64,000 nucleotides of DNA from JASSUD01 sp031963415 (GTDB taxonomy: Bacteria > Pseudomonadota > Gammaproteobacteria > Burkholderiales > Burkholderiaceae): the NCBI GenBank assembly GCA_031963415.1, contig JASSUI010000001.1, positions 2,170,001-2,234,000 on the forward strand, written 5' to 3'. A program made the translations under genes and the position numbers. Positions 33,744-43,100 of the stretch are shown here, in pieces. The notes under the pieces are model-generated. The model ran no database searches, had not been told where the DNA came from, and worked only from the letters and a program-made list of their open reading frames with translations. Numbering within the stretch: position 1 is the stretch's first letter; every line of letters begins with the position of its first letter.

Positions 33744-33768
33744 CTCTAATAAAAAATCCGTTAGCTGC

Positions 33769-36522
33769 ATGACAAAGAAATTCGATATCGACAGTTCTGT
33801 ATCGTTATCCTCTGACGCTAAAACTCTCTCCCTCACCTTAGAAATATCACCGACGGGACAAATCCATTTAGTGCCTGTCGCCGCGCAGGATGAGTTGCCG
33901 GCAGCAGTCATCGCACGTATTCGACAAGCATTCGAGCTGGGTAGCAATCATGGGTTGCTCCATTTGGGGGCGGTGGAGTTGGCGACCTGGTTACCCTCTT
34001 CGCTCGTTTTTGCTCGTGAGTTGGGGCGTCTATTTATGACGCATTGGTGTGCCGTGCCTGATTTAGCGCAGCAGTGGGAGCGTATAGAAATGGCGCCTCC
34101 TGTTGCCGAGCTAGAAAAATTAGCCGCGTCGATGCCGCTGATGGTAGGGGCGGAATATTTAGATCTATCAGGATTAGAAAAGCTTTGGACCGACCTGCAA
34201 GCCGCCGCGCGCGCCGAAATTGCTGAGGCAAACGCAGATCTCCAAGCATGGCTGCAACATAAGCACCCGAGCTGGAATTTAGTGGGACGTGTTTGTTTTC
34301 ATCTAGCCGAAAATAAAAACAATGAACGGGCTCCATTCGCTTTTCTTGCTACTTATGCGGCGAGCGTATCGCAACGCTCCCAGGTGCAGCATCAGGCGCT
34401 TGGGCGCGCCTTGCAAGAGTACGCTACCAATGAAAAGCGCGATGCGCTGCTTAGGTTGCTACTGCCAGTGAATAAAGCGGCTGAGCAAAGTCCGTGGTTA
34501 AAGGAGCTGGTGGATTCTGGTGCAATTTTTCATCCCATCGCGTGGACGCCCTCCGAGGCGCATCAATTTTTACGTCATATTCCAATCTTCGAAGCAAGCG
34601 GTATCGTCGTGCGTATCCCAGACTGGTGGAAGCCCCATCAGCCGCCACGACCACAAGTCAAAGTGAAACTCGGCAACCAGGCTGCTGGTTTAGGATTATC
34701 GGCGATGCTGGATTTCAATGTAGCACTCTCCCTTGATGGCGAGGAGCTTTCTGCCGCTGAATCGGAGCAACTGCTGGCTGCCAACGATAGTTTGGTAAGA
34801 CTCAAAGGACGCTGGGTCGAGTTAGATCGCGTCAAGCTCGATGGCGTCCTCACGCACTGGAAAAAAATACAGCGAGCAGCGGCGGGGGATGGCATCTCGT
34901 TCCTTGAAGGTTTGCGGATGCTGGCAGGTACCGCAGTAGAAGGCAATCACATGACTGTGCACTCGGCCGACACGGCAGATTGGTCTACGGTGGTAGCCGG
35001 TGATTGGTTGCAGGAAGCGCTGGAAGGGTTACGTCATCCTCAACATACGCACGACAAAGCTGACCCAGGAGCAGCACTAAAGGCGCAGCTACGGCCCTAT
35101 CAACGAGATGGTGTGCAGTGGTTATGGTGGTTGAAGCGCTTGGGGTTAGGTGGCTGCTTGGCAGACGATATGGGACTAGGCAAGACCGTGCAAGTCATCG
35201 CGCTGCTTTTGCTGGCTAAGCAAGAAGCTGATCCCGGTCCGCATTTGCTCGTATTACCCGCCTCATTGATCGGCAACTGGCAAGCCGAAATTGCCCGCTT
35301 TGCCCCGAACCTACGCTTATTCGTAGCGCATTCCTCTGCGCTTTCGAGTAAAGCGCTAGCGGCGATGAGTGCCGAGCAGCTGGCAGAGATCGATGTTGTG
35401 ATCACGAGTTACGGTAATCTGCTTCGTCTACGCTGGTTACAGGAAATACAGTGGTCGCTGGTGATACTCGATGAAGCACAGGCGATCAAAAATCCGGGAG
35501 CGCAGCAAACGCGAGCGGCCAAAGCCTTGAAAAGTCGAGTGCGGCTTGCGCTGACCGGTACGCCGGTGGAGAATCGATTGGGTGATTTATGGTCACTGTT
35601 CGATTTCATCTGCCCTGGTTTACTAGGCTCCGACAAGACCTTCAGTCGCTTTGCGCGACAATTGGAGCAAGATGCGCATGTAGGCTATGCGCCGCTGCGC
35701 AAGCTCGTTCAACCTTATATTCTGCGTCGCCTGAAAAGCGATAAACGAATTATTGCCGACCTGCCCGACAAAACCGAGATGAAAGCCTATTGCACGTTGA
35801 GTCGAAGGCAAGTCAGTTTGTATGATCGAGCGGTAGACGAGTTGGCACAGCAGATCGAGAAATTGGACGGCATCGCCAGACGCGGTGCTGTGTTAGCATT
35901 TTTGATGCGCTTTAAGCAAATTTGCAATCACCCCTCCCAATGGCTAGGGGACGAGGCTTATGCGCCGGATGACAGCGGAAAATTTGCCCGTTTGCGCGAG
36001 CTTGCCGAAGCTATCGCTGCGCGTCGAGAGAAAGTGCTGATATTTACCCAATTCCAAGAAATGGTGGGGCCATTGGTCGAATTTTTACAAGGGATATTTG
36101 GACGACCTGGATTATCGCTGCACGGTGCAACTCCCGTTAAAACACGCAAGTCGCTGGTCGATCAATTTCAGCAGGAACAAGGGCCACCTTTTTTCGTGCT
36201 TTCTATCAAAGCGGGAGGCGCTGGCCTGAATCTAACGGCAGCGTCGCATGTGATTCATTTCGATCGTTGGTGGAACCCTGCGGTAGAAAATCAGGCAACC
36301 GATCGTGCCTACCGCATCGGCCAAAAGAAAAATGTGCTGGTGCATAAATTCATTTGTCGCGGCACGGTCGAAGAAAAAATCGATGAATTGATCGAAGCCA
36401 AACTCGGATTATCGAATGATATTCTTGCCGGCGGTGGTGAAATGCTACTGACTGAAATGAGTAATGAGACACTGTTAAAGATGGTGTCGCTCGATATCAA
36501 TAGTGCGATGGATGAGAAATAA
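33769..36522 (+). CDS. SNF2-family DNA-dependent ATPase/helicase
   Basis: A 917-aa Swi2/Snf2 protein of the bacterial RapA/HepA-like type. After a ~440-residue N-terminal region come the helicase motifs: LRPYQRDGVQWLWWL, motif I DDMGLGKT, motif II ILDEAQAIKNP, motif III ALTGTPVENRLGDLWSLFD, then LIFTQFQEMV, motif V KAGGAGLNLTAASHVI and motif VI QATDRAYRIGQ. It should translocate on duplex DNA. The SWIM-domain protein at 36770 is its usual genomic partner. The start is uncertain: ATGs at 33718, 33733 and 33769 are in frame, but the first lies within the IS1 remnant, so the IS1 junction may have replaced the original 5' end. Confidence 0.9.
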   Translation: MTKKFDIDSSVSLSSDAKTLSLTLEISPTGQIHLVPVAAQDELPAAVIARIRQAFELGSNHGLLHLGAVELATWLPSSLVFARELGRLFMTHWCAVPDLAQQWERIEMAPPVAELEKLAASMPLMVGAEYLDLSGLEKLWTDLQAAARAEIAEANADLQAWLQHKHPSWNLVGRVCFHLAENKNNERAPFAFLATYAASVSQRSQVQHQALGRALQEYATNEKRDALLRLLLPVNKAAEQSPWLKELVDSGAIFHPIAWTPSEAHQFLRHIPIFEASGIVVRIPDWWKPHQPPRPQVKVKLGNQAAGLGLSAMLDFNVALSLDGEELSAAESEQLLAANDSLVRLKGRWVELDRVKLDGVLTHWKKIQRAAAGDGISFLEGLRMLAGTAVEGNHMTVHSADTADWSTVVAGDWLQEALEGLRHPQHTHDKADPGAALKAQLRPYQRDGVQWLWWLKRLGLGGCLADDMGLGKTVQVIALLLLAKQEADPGPHLLVLPASLIGNWQAEIARFAPNLRLFVAHSSALSSKALAAMSAEQLAEIDVVITSYGNLLRLRWLQEIQWSLVILDEAQAIKNPGAQQTRAAKALKSRVRLALTGTPVENRLGDLWSLFDFICPGLLGSDKTFSRFARQLEQDAHVGYAPLRKLVQPYILRRLKSDKRIIADLPDKTEMKAYCTLSRRQVSLYDRAVDELAQQIEKLDGIARRGAVLAFLMRFKQICNHPSQWLGDEAYAPDDSGKFARLRELAEAIAARREKVLIFTQFQEMVGPLVEFLQGIFGRPGLSLHGATPVKTRKSLVDQFQQEQGPPFFVLSIKAGGAGLNLTAASHVIHFDRWWNPAVENQATDRAYRIGQKKNVLVHKFICRGTVEEKIDELIEAKLGLSNDILAGGGEMLLTEMSNETLLKMVSLDINSAMDEK

Positions 36523-36599
36523 GCGATGCACAGTGCGTAGCTTGGGGTGAGGCACGAACCCCAAGGTGCTGCCCGTGGTTATTGGATGTATTTTGACAA

Positions 36600-36702
36600 T
36601 AGACTTCTTTCGAAATTCTCGTAGCAAGGCATGCCTTTGATGCCAGTACAACTAGTACGGCGAGGAGGCATAACGCCGCTATGGGTTTTCGAAAGAGGTC
36701 TA
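36600..36702. mobile_element. Short palindromic element P3
   Basis: A 103-bp element with 16-bp terminal inverted repeats (TAGACTTCTTTCGAAA at 36600-36615; complement of TAGACCTCTTTCGAAA at 36687-36702). No reading frame. A small P1-like piece (GGGGTGAGGCACGAACCCC) precedes it at about 36544. It lies between the helicase and SWIM genes. Confidence 0.6.
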
Positions 36703-36769
36703 ATGTGAGTGACGTTGGGTTTCCGTATTTAATTCAATTCGCCACCCCAATCTACATGAGGAATGAAAA

Positions 36770-37885
36770 ATGGGTTACTACGGTCGTTGGGCACCTTACG
36801 TTCCAGTCGAGGAGCGGCGTAAAAACGCGCAAAAAAAGTTGAGATCGATCGAAAAAAAAGGGCACATCTGCTACCCAGTCATCATCAGTGGCAAGACTAT
36901 CGCTCATACTTTCTGGGGCAAGAAGTGGTGCGACAATCTCGAAGCCTACAGCGACTTCGAGAACCGATTGCCACGTGCGCGCAGCTGTGTGCGTCATGGT
37001 TTAGTGATCGATCTAAAAATCAGCGCAGGTGAGGTGACGGCTTTGGTCTGTGGTTCGGAAGTGTACAAGGTCAAGATTACAGTACGTGCGCTAGCGGCAG
37101 ATTTGTGGCAATCGATTCTGCGTGAATGTGCGGGGCAAGTCGGTTCGCTCGTCGAACTCTTGCAAGGGCGCTTTTCGAACGCCGTGATGGAGGTAGTCAC
37201 GCGCCAAGGTACAGGCTTATTTCCGGCCCCAGAGCAGATCGATTTCCAATGCGACTGCCTTGATTGGGCTGATATGTGCAAACATGCCGGAGCGGTGCTG
37301 TATGGTGTGGGCGCCCGTCTCGATAGCGAGCCGGAGTTGCTGTTCCAATTGCGCCATGTCGACCCACTCGAATTGATCCAACAAGCCGGTAACGTATCGG
37401 TCACCAAGGCCCAGCTGGAACAGCATCAGCAGTTAGATGCATCGGATTTATCTGCCTTATTTGGCATCGAACTGAACGAATCACCCGTGGTAAAGGCTGC
37501 GCCTGCTGCGACGCCTAACACGCCTACGATGAAAATCGAGCACTCCGAGCTCAAACCTGCTGAGGCCAAGCGTTCTGATAAGCCTAGCCGCTCATCTATC
37601 GGTAGCTTGGAAGAGCTGATGCAAGCCAGGCAGAAATTAGATGAAGCAATAGCGCTACACAAAGCGCGCGAGAAGCAAGTGCATAAGCCAGCCAAACGTT
37701 CGAGCAAAACCATCGCCGCGAACACACTGCTAGCGCGCGGCATACCTCGCCATATGCATCAAAGCTGGCTTAAGTCTGGCATCTTGCTGCATACCGATAC
37801 GCGTGGCGTATACCAGACAACCAAAAAAACGGAAAAACGAATCAAAGATTATTTGAGCGGCAAGCGCGCTTCAGTCACTCAATAG
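36770..37885 (+). CDS. SWIM zinc-finger protein, partner of the SNF2 helicase
   Basis: A 371-aa protein. The N-terminus MGYYGRWAPYVPVEERR and TFWGKKWCDNLEAYSDFENR are typical of this family. The SWIM finger is at about 160-180: FQCDCLDWADMCKHAGAVLYG, that is CxC followed by CxH. The C-terminal 130 residues are Lys/Ala/Ser-rich with a predicted helix (LEELMQARQKLDEAIALHK). SWIM proteins of this kind usually neighbour an SNF2 ATPase, as here, and are presumed to form a DNA-acting pair. It has a good AGGAATGAAAA leader before the ATG. Confidence 0.85.
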   Translation: MGYYGRWAPYVPVEERRKNAQKKLRSIEKKGHICYPVIISGKTIAHTFWGKKWCDNLEAYSDFENRLPRARSCVRHGLVIDLKISAGEVTALVCGSEVYKVKITVRALAADLWQSILRECAGQVGSLVELLQGRFSNAVMEVVTRQGTGLFPAPEQIDFQCDCLDWADMCKHAGAVLYGVGARLDSEPELLFQLRHVDPLELIQQAGNVSVTKAQLEQHQQLDASDLSALFGIELNESPVVKAAPAATPNTPTMKIEHSELKPAEAKRSDKPSRSSIGSLEELMQARQKLDEAIALHKAREKQVHKPAKRSSKTIAANTLLARGIPRHMHQSWLKSGILLHTDTRGVYQTTKKTEKRIKDYLSGKRASVTQ

Positions 37886-37943
37886 CGATGCTGAACTATT
37901 TCATACTGTGTCACGCTCATCGACCTCGAGCACTAGGAATTGT

Positions 37944-38037
37944 ATGTCTGCTCCTGATTACTTAAAAAAATCCTTAACGCCCGCGTCTACGACGTAGCAT
38001 CTGAAACCCCACTCGACTACACGCCTAATTTGTCGGC
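37944..38037 (+). pseudogene. ilvA: Threonine dehydratase (ilvA) 5' fragment with frameshift
   Basis: The ATG at 37944 begins MSAPDYLKK. A run of seven A at about 37963 shifts the frame, after which ILNARVYDVASETPLDYTPN and LSA continue the N-terminus of biosynthetic threonine dehydratase. Homology stops at about 38037, before the PLP lysine. It is a fragment of about 32 codons, not a working gene. Confidence 0.65.
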
Positions 38038-38052
38038 CGCTGAATTAGCGCG

Positions 38053-38107
38053 TGGGGTGTTGGAGGAAGGATTCGAACCCTGGAATGCCGGAATCACAAT
38101 CCAGAAC
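38053..38107 (-). other. tRNA-like 3' half, possible attachment-site remnant
   Basis: Read leftward, the sequence has an anticodon-arm-like hairpin (CTGGA TTGTGAT TCCGG, with GTG in the loop), then GGTTCGAATCC as a T-arm, then a stretch ending CCAACACCCCA. The D-arm and 5' acceptor strand are absent and the T-arm to acceptor spacing is 2 bases too long, so it is not a functional tRNA. The 3' half of a tRNA gene is a common integration site. It follows directly on the broken ilvA fragment. Confidence 0.35.
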
Positions 38108-38195
38108 AAAAAGAGCAGTTTATCTATATAAATCAATGGGTTGCAAAATAATTTGGTAACTTCTCAATAACCCGAGGCAAGCGGAAGCAACCTGC

Positions 38196-38628
38196 TTAAT
38201 CAGAGGCAAGGATGCGTTGTTCGACGAGGTGATACAGGAGTGGAATCTGATCACTACAAGAAATGCGGTCAGTGAGGTAATCCCAGAAGGAGATATCCAG
38301 CTTGCGGCAGGTTTTCTTCAAACTAGAGAATGTGTCTCGACATTGCCGGCCAAGCTCGCTTCGTGTACTACCACTGATCTTTAGTTTTTTCACATGATCG
38401 CGAATGTCCCGTTCACTGTCATTGGTATGGAGTGGAACCTCAGGGCGTTCTAACACGAGTAGTAACTCGGATTTGCTGAGGTGAATCCGTCTGAGCAAAC
38501 TATTGAGGATTGCGTAGCGGGTCTTCTGGGTGAAGATCGCATCAAAGCGCGCGGCTAGTGCGGGTTTGTCCGGGGTGGTGGGCTGCAGCTTGTATGCCTT
38601 TAGATCGGCATAAAGTGTCCAGGTCTCG
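38196..38628 (-). pseudogene. IS66-like transposase C-terminal fragment
   Basis: About 144 codons resembling the C-terminal part of an IS66-type transposase, with PLHTNDSERDIRDHVKKLKI (catalytic Glu region) and STRSELGRQCRDTFSSLKKT, then LDISFWDYL. Its 5' part is cut exactly at the left end of the IS256-family element (38629), so that element inserted into it. Confidence 0.65.
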
Positions 38629-39401
38629 GAGGGTGTCATAAATTTTGTGTGAAAGAAGTCATATGATAATGAAGGTAATCAAAAAGCAAGCATATGACGA
38701 AGATAGACCCAGCGATATTAGATAAATTATTAGAGGGAGTAGACCTATCGAATCCGCAATCGATATTTACCGAAGGCGGGTTGTTTGGTCAGCTTAAAAA
38801 GTCACTAGCAGAGAGCATATTGCGGGGTGAGTTATCGCATCATCTTGAGTAGGAACGTCTCGCCGGAGAGATCAAGCGTAATCATAAAAATGGCAGCAGC
38901 AAGAAATCGATTTTAGCGTCAGAAGAAAAGTTGGAACTCGATATACCGCAAGATCGAGAAGGCAGTTTCACGCCGCAATTCATTGCTAAGCATCAAAGGC
39001 GGCTGCCAGGCTTTGACGATAAGGTAGTTTCGCTTTACGCTCGAGGTTTACCGGTGCGGGAGATTCAAGCGCATTTAACCGAGCTGTATGGCTTGGAAGT
39101 CTCACCTGATTTGATCTCAAAGATCACCTCAGAAGTGATGGACGAGGTCAAGAAATGGCAGAATCGTCCGCTAGAGCCGATGTATCCGTTGGTGTTTTTT
39201 GATGCCTTACGCGTCAAAATCCGAGATGAAGGCAGCGTTAAAAACAAAGCCGTCTATCTCGCCTTGGGTGTGCGGCCAGATGGTGCCAAGGAAATTCTGG
39301 GTATTTGGATTGAGCAAACCGAAGGGGCAAAATTCTGGCTGAGGGTCATGACAGAGCTTAAAAATCGAGGCCTGTCTGATGTATTAATCGCGGTCGTCGA
39401 T
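38629..39401 (+). pseudogene. IS256-family element, left part only, transposase with nonsense codon
   Basis: The left terminal repeat starts GAGGGTGTCATAAATTTTGT at 38629, matching the intact copy at 45335. The transposase ATG is at 38694. An in-frame TAG at 38850-38852 replaces the CAA of the intact copy. Homology continues to GTCGAT at 39401, about 60% through the protein and right at the catalytic block. Beyond this the sequence switches to the 3' end of a WD40 gene. The right part and right terminal repeat are lost. Confidence 0.9.
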
Positions 39402-39650
39402 TATCTGATCACAGGCAGCGAAGACAAAGCAGTTCGCTGCTGGCAGTTGTTTCAAACGGATGGTCAATGGCAGGCCGAGTTACGTTGGACAACAAATCAA
39501 GACGTATTGACCATGCTTGGCACAAACATAGAGGGAGTCAAAGGATTGAGTCCAATGAATAGCCGTTTGCTCAAGCAACGCGGCGCAGAGGGAGACGCAC
39601 ACCAGATTGAGAAGAAGGGAGATATGCGATTGCTAACGAGAAAAAAATAG
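39402..39650 (+). pseudogene. 3' end of a WD40-repeat gene fused to the IS256 remnant
   Basis: From 39402 the frame reads YLITGSEDKAVRCWQLFQ, the last blade of a WD40 protein, and continues to GLSPMNSRLLKQRGAEGD and a basic tail. The same last-blade-plus-LLKQRGA end is found in the genes ending at 45196 and 52244 and in the fragment at 49398. Everything upstream has been replaced by the transposase, with the reading frame open through the junction. Confidence 0.85.
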
Positions 39651-40135
39651 GCGATGGTATTCACACCACCTAGCCAAACAGATTCTCGAACCATTCTGGC
39701 TTATCTTGATTTGGCTTAACTTAACGTAAGCGTGCGGCCTATGCAGCTACCAACTCGCTCTTCACTCTCTGTTTATTTCAAAGGGGAGCAGATTATGAAC
39801 AAAGAAGGACGTTTACTTTAACGCGGACGGCGGCCTAAATATTAATCGCAGCAAAGGTTGGGGCTGCAGAAGAGAATATTCATCGTAATGCCGAGGTCGA
39901 GCATTACGATGATGTTTTATCCAATAATAAAAAGATCAGGCTTCGTTGACACCAATAATAAATTACCTACGAAAACTTCCACTGTCTACGATTCGCCACA
40001 TGGTATCTATGAGGCGAACGTTCGTTGAAAGGCCTCTGTTAGAATCGTTCCCAATAAAAAATTCAGGCCCAAAGCTCGTGTCTATCGGGACTTGGCTATG
40101 CGCTTGTTCAGACAAATTTATTGGGGACGAAGTCA
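39651..40135. other. Intergenic region with an 11-bp hairpin
   Basis: About 480 bases before the large NACHT-WD40 gene, without a convincing reading frame. CATCGTAATGC (39881-39891) and its exact complement (39901-39911) flank a 9-base loop. There is no T-run, so it is not an intrinsic terminator. The promoter of the NACHT gene probably lies between this hairpin and 40136, but no boxes stand out. Confidence 0.5.
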
Positions 40136-43100
40136 ATGCTTGGAATCTGGAATGCGGTCAAAGGCATAGGAAGCGGAACAACAAATATTGGTGGGAATCA
40201 GTCAGCTTCAGGACTGGCCATTGCGAATAAAGTCAAAGAGGAAGCACAGAATCACGAAAACCGAGGTGATTTACACGAGGCGAAAAACTGCTATGAGGCC
40301 GCTATTAACGAAGCGGACAGACTTTACCAAAATGTAAAGACCCCTCAATTAGAAGAAAGGTTGGCGGCGCTATGTTTTTACTATGGCAACTTTCTACGGA
40401 AACAGGGGGATAAATATCACGCTGAAAGGCATTTTCAGAGAGCTTTAACCCATGCAGGAGGAATAGACCTGGAGCGGCCCGATGCGCAAGAACTATTCAA
40501 GCAGATTCATGCACGTTATGGCTCATTTGTTGCCGAAGAGGATAATCAAGGAAGCAACTCCCCACTTGTAAGAAGTCATGGTGCTTCTCATACGCTTGCA
40601 ATCCATTCAACTATAAAGCTATCTAGGTTGAATGATTCAACCATACACCGACCTCTATCTGCGCAAAAAGCATGGGATTCATCAATAGCGCTATCTCACG
40701 GCCTCCAGCCTGCCTTTTCAAAGAAACAATCTTTACCTAAGTTAGGCGTGGTTCAAACTACCTCGTCTGCTCAAGAGAAAAACGCGCAGTTGGATTATTT
40801 GTTTGAAAAGATGCTGTTGACGCTGAAATCACTAAAGATCCCCAATACAGCCAGCCTGTTTCTAGTGTACGCACATGACAATTCACACTACCCCGAACAG
40901 GCTCAGGCTGCTACAGCTAAATATTTAATCCATAAGCTATCTACCCTCCAAATTAATCTGTATTCAGATCAAACGCCGATGGGACAACCGTATTCAAGTT
41001 CCCCGGAAGATCTGAAAGAGGAGGGTAAATTAGAAGATATTTTGACCAGTCAGCTTTGTTTGCTGCCAAAACAGTTAAGAAAGGATGTTGTACTAGTTGA
41101 TAAGGTTGTGGTGTGCTGTTCGGCCTTGCTGGGAAGGTACTTAAATTGGGAGGGTTATCAGGAGTTTTACCAGAAACTTAAAGAAGCTTATGAAAAGGAC
41201 TGCAGTGCGCCTGGTGATCCAAGGCACATACGAAAAGTTATTCGGGATTTCTCAGAAAGAGAAGGATTTCATCATGTGTTAACAGAAATCGCTTTTCTGC
41301 AAATTCGAGCAGAACATCTGGAAAGGCCACATGGCATCATCCCAGTTTCATTAACCCCCGAGAGTTCAACGCAATGTCTAAGCCATTTTATTGAACCAAC
41401 TACGGTTCGTGTCGAAGATATCTCTAGATTTAAGGCGCTAGCCGAGCAGGGACAAGAAGTATATTTGAACCAAGGTCGGCATTTAGTGCTGTTTAAGCTG
41501 ATAAATCGGCTGTTCGTGGGCAGTGCCGAAGCACAAACATTTCTGAAAAAGTTTTGGAATGGGTATAGCAAGTTTATTTCACGGTTAAACAATGATCCCT
41601 CTACGCCTGGCGAGCTTGAATTTGTCAAGTTAGAAAAAAGTATTTTCGACAGCATAGACGGAGAACTACGCAGTCAGCTCGCCTTTACCGTGCAGCAACA
41701 ACAGCTTATATATCAGCAGCAAGTAAGAGAACTGCGCCCGAAGAAAGAGCCGTTGGCAATCTTAGGCGAAAACATCGAAGAAGAGTATTTTAGAGCTTGG
41801 GAAGAAGCCGGAGAAATTCAGGATGGCCTAGCGATGTATGTGGCCCCCCAGGCAACGACCGTTACAGACAGAGAGACCCTGTTTGATTTGAACGAAAAGG
41901 TCGCGGCGTTTCTGGAGCAGGAGAATAACCCTGGTCAGAAAACCCAGGTGTTATTGCTGCGGGGTGAAGCGGGGTCAGGCAAATCAACCTTTAACCGGCA
42001 GTTAGCGCGGCGCTTATGGAAAGAATATAGCAATGCGCCCGTCTCGGATGAACGGCCCATTCCGCTGTATATCTCTTTACCGACGATAGATCGGCCGCAT
42101 AAAAACTTGCTGGGCCAATATTTTTCGGATAAGTGCGGTTTTTCATCAGAGCAGATCGAAACCTTACGCCAAAACCAGCGCTTTATTTTTATTTTGGATG
42201 GCTATGATGAGATCCCTGCAGAACAGAGGAATCTCTATGTAGATGAAAAGCTCGATCAATGGCAAGCGAAAATCGTTCTGAGCTGCCGGCCCGAGTATTT
42301 GACAGAAGGCTATCACAACCATCTTCAGCCGCGCGGGCGATCCCGTATGTTGCTGGAATATCAGTTAGCGCCATTTTCGGAACATTTGATTGAGAGCTAT
42401 ATTGACCAGTATGTCAGACATACACAGGCAAAATGGAGTGCGCAAGTCTACCAAGACCGATTGGCACATATTCCGTATGTCAAGGAATTATTGGGCACGC
42501 CCTTTTTGCTCAAAATGGCTTTAAGCGTGTTGCCGAAGTTAGATGAAGTTCAGCCTAATCAGCTTGGCCTAACACGAATTAAGTTATATGAGCAGTTTGT
42601 GCAGATATGGTTTGACCGCTCTCTCGCGCGTTTAAAAGCGATTCAACCTAGATTGACGGACGCCCAACAAAAAGCCTTTTGCCAATTAGAAAACGAATTT
42701 ATCGAACATAGCCACGCATTTAATACCGATTTTGCGCTGGCGCTGTCTGAAGCTAAAACTACCGTGGCAGAATATTCGACAGTTGTGCGCAGAGGGGTGT
42801 CGCAGGATAAACGGTATGAAGAATTCTTAAGCACCAAGGATGAGGAAAAGAATCTATTGCGTTTTAGTGCATTGCTGACACGTCAGCAAAAGCAATATCG
42901 ATTTATCCATAAATCGATTCAGGATTATCTGGTAGCGCGTGCGGTGTGGGAAGAGCTGAAAAACCCGACACAGTCATTGGGGGATGTCTTCCCGTTGAGC
43001 TATATCCCAAATATGCAGAGGTTATGGGAAGAGCTAAACCAGTCCGTTCAAGTGGATCATCGCGCCTTATTGAACCGCTTTAGTCTGGTAGAGGATGCAG

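Noticed and set aside
38053..38107. A functional tRNA-His gene
   Set aside because: Only the 3' half resembles a tRNA; D-arm and 5' acceptor strand are absent and spacing of the acceptor is wrong. Kept only as a tRNA-like remnant.
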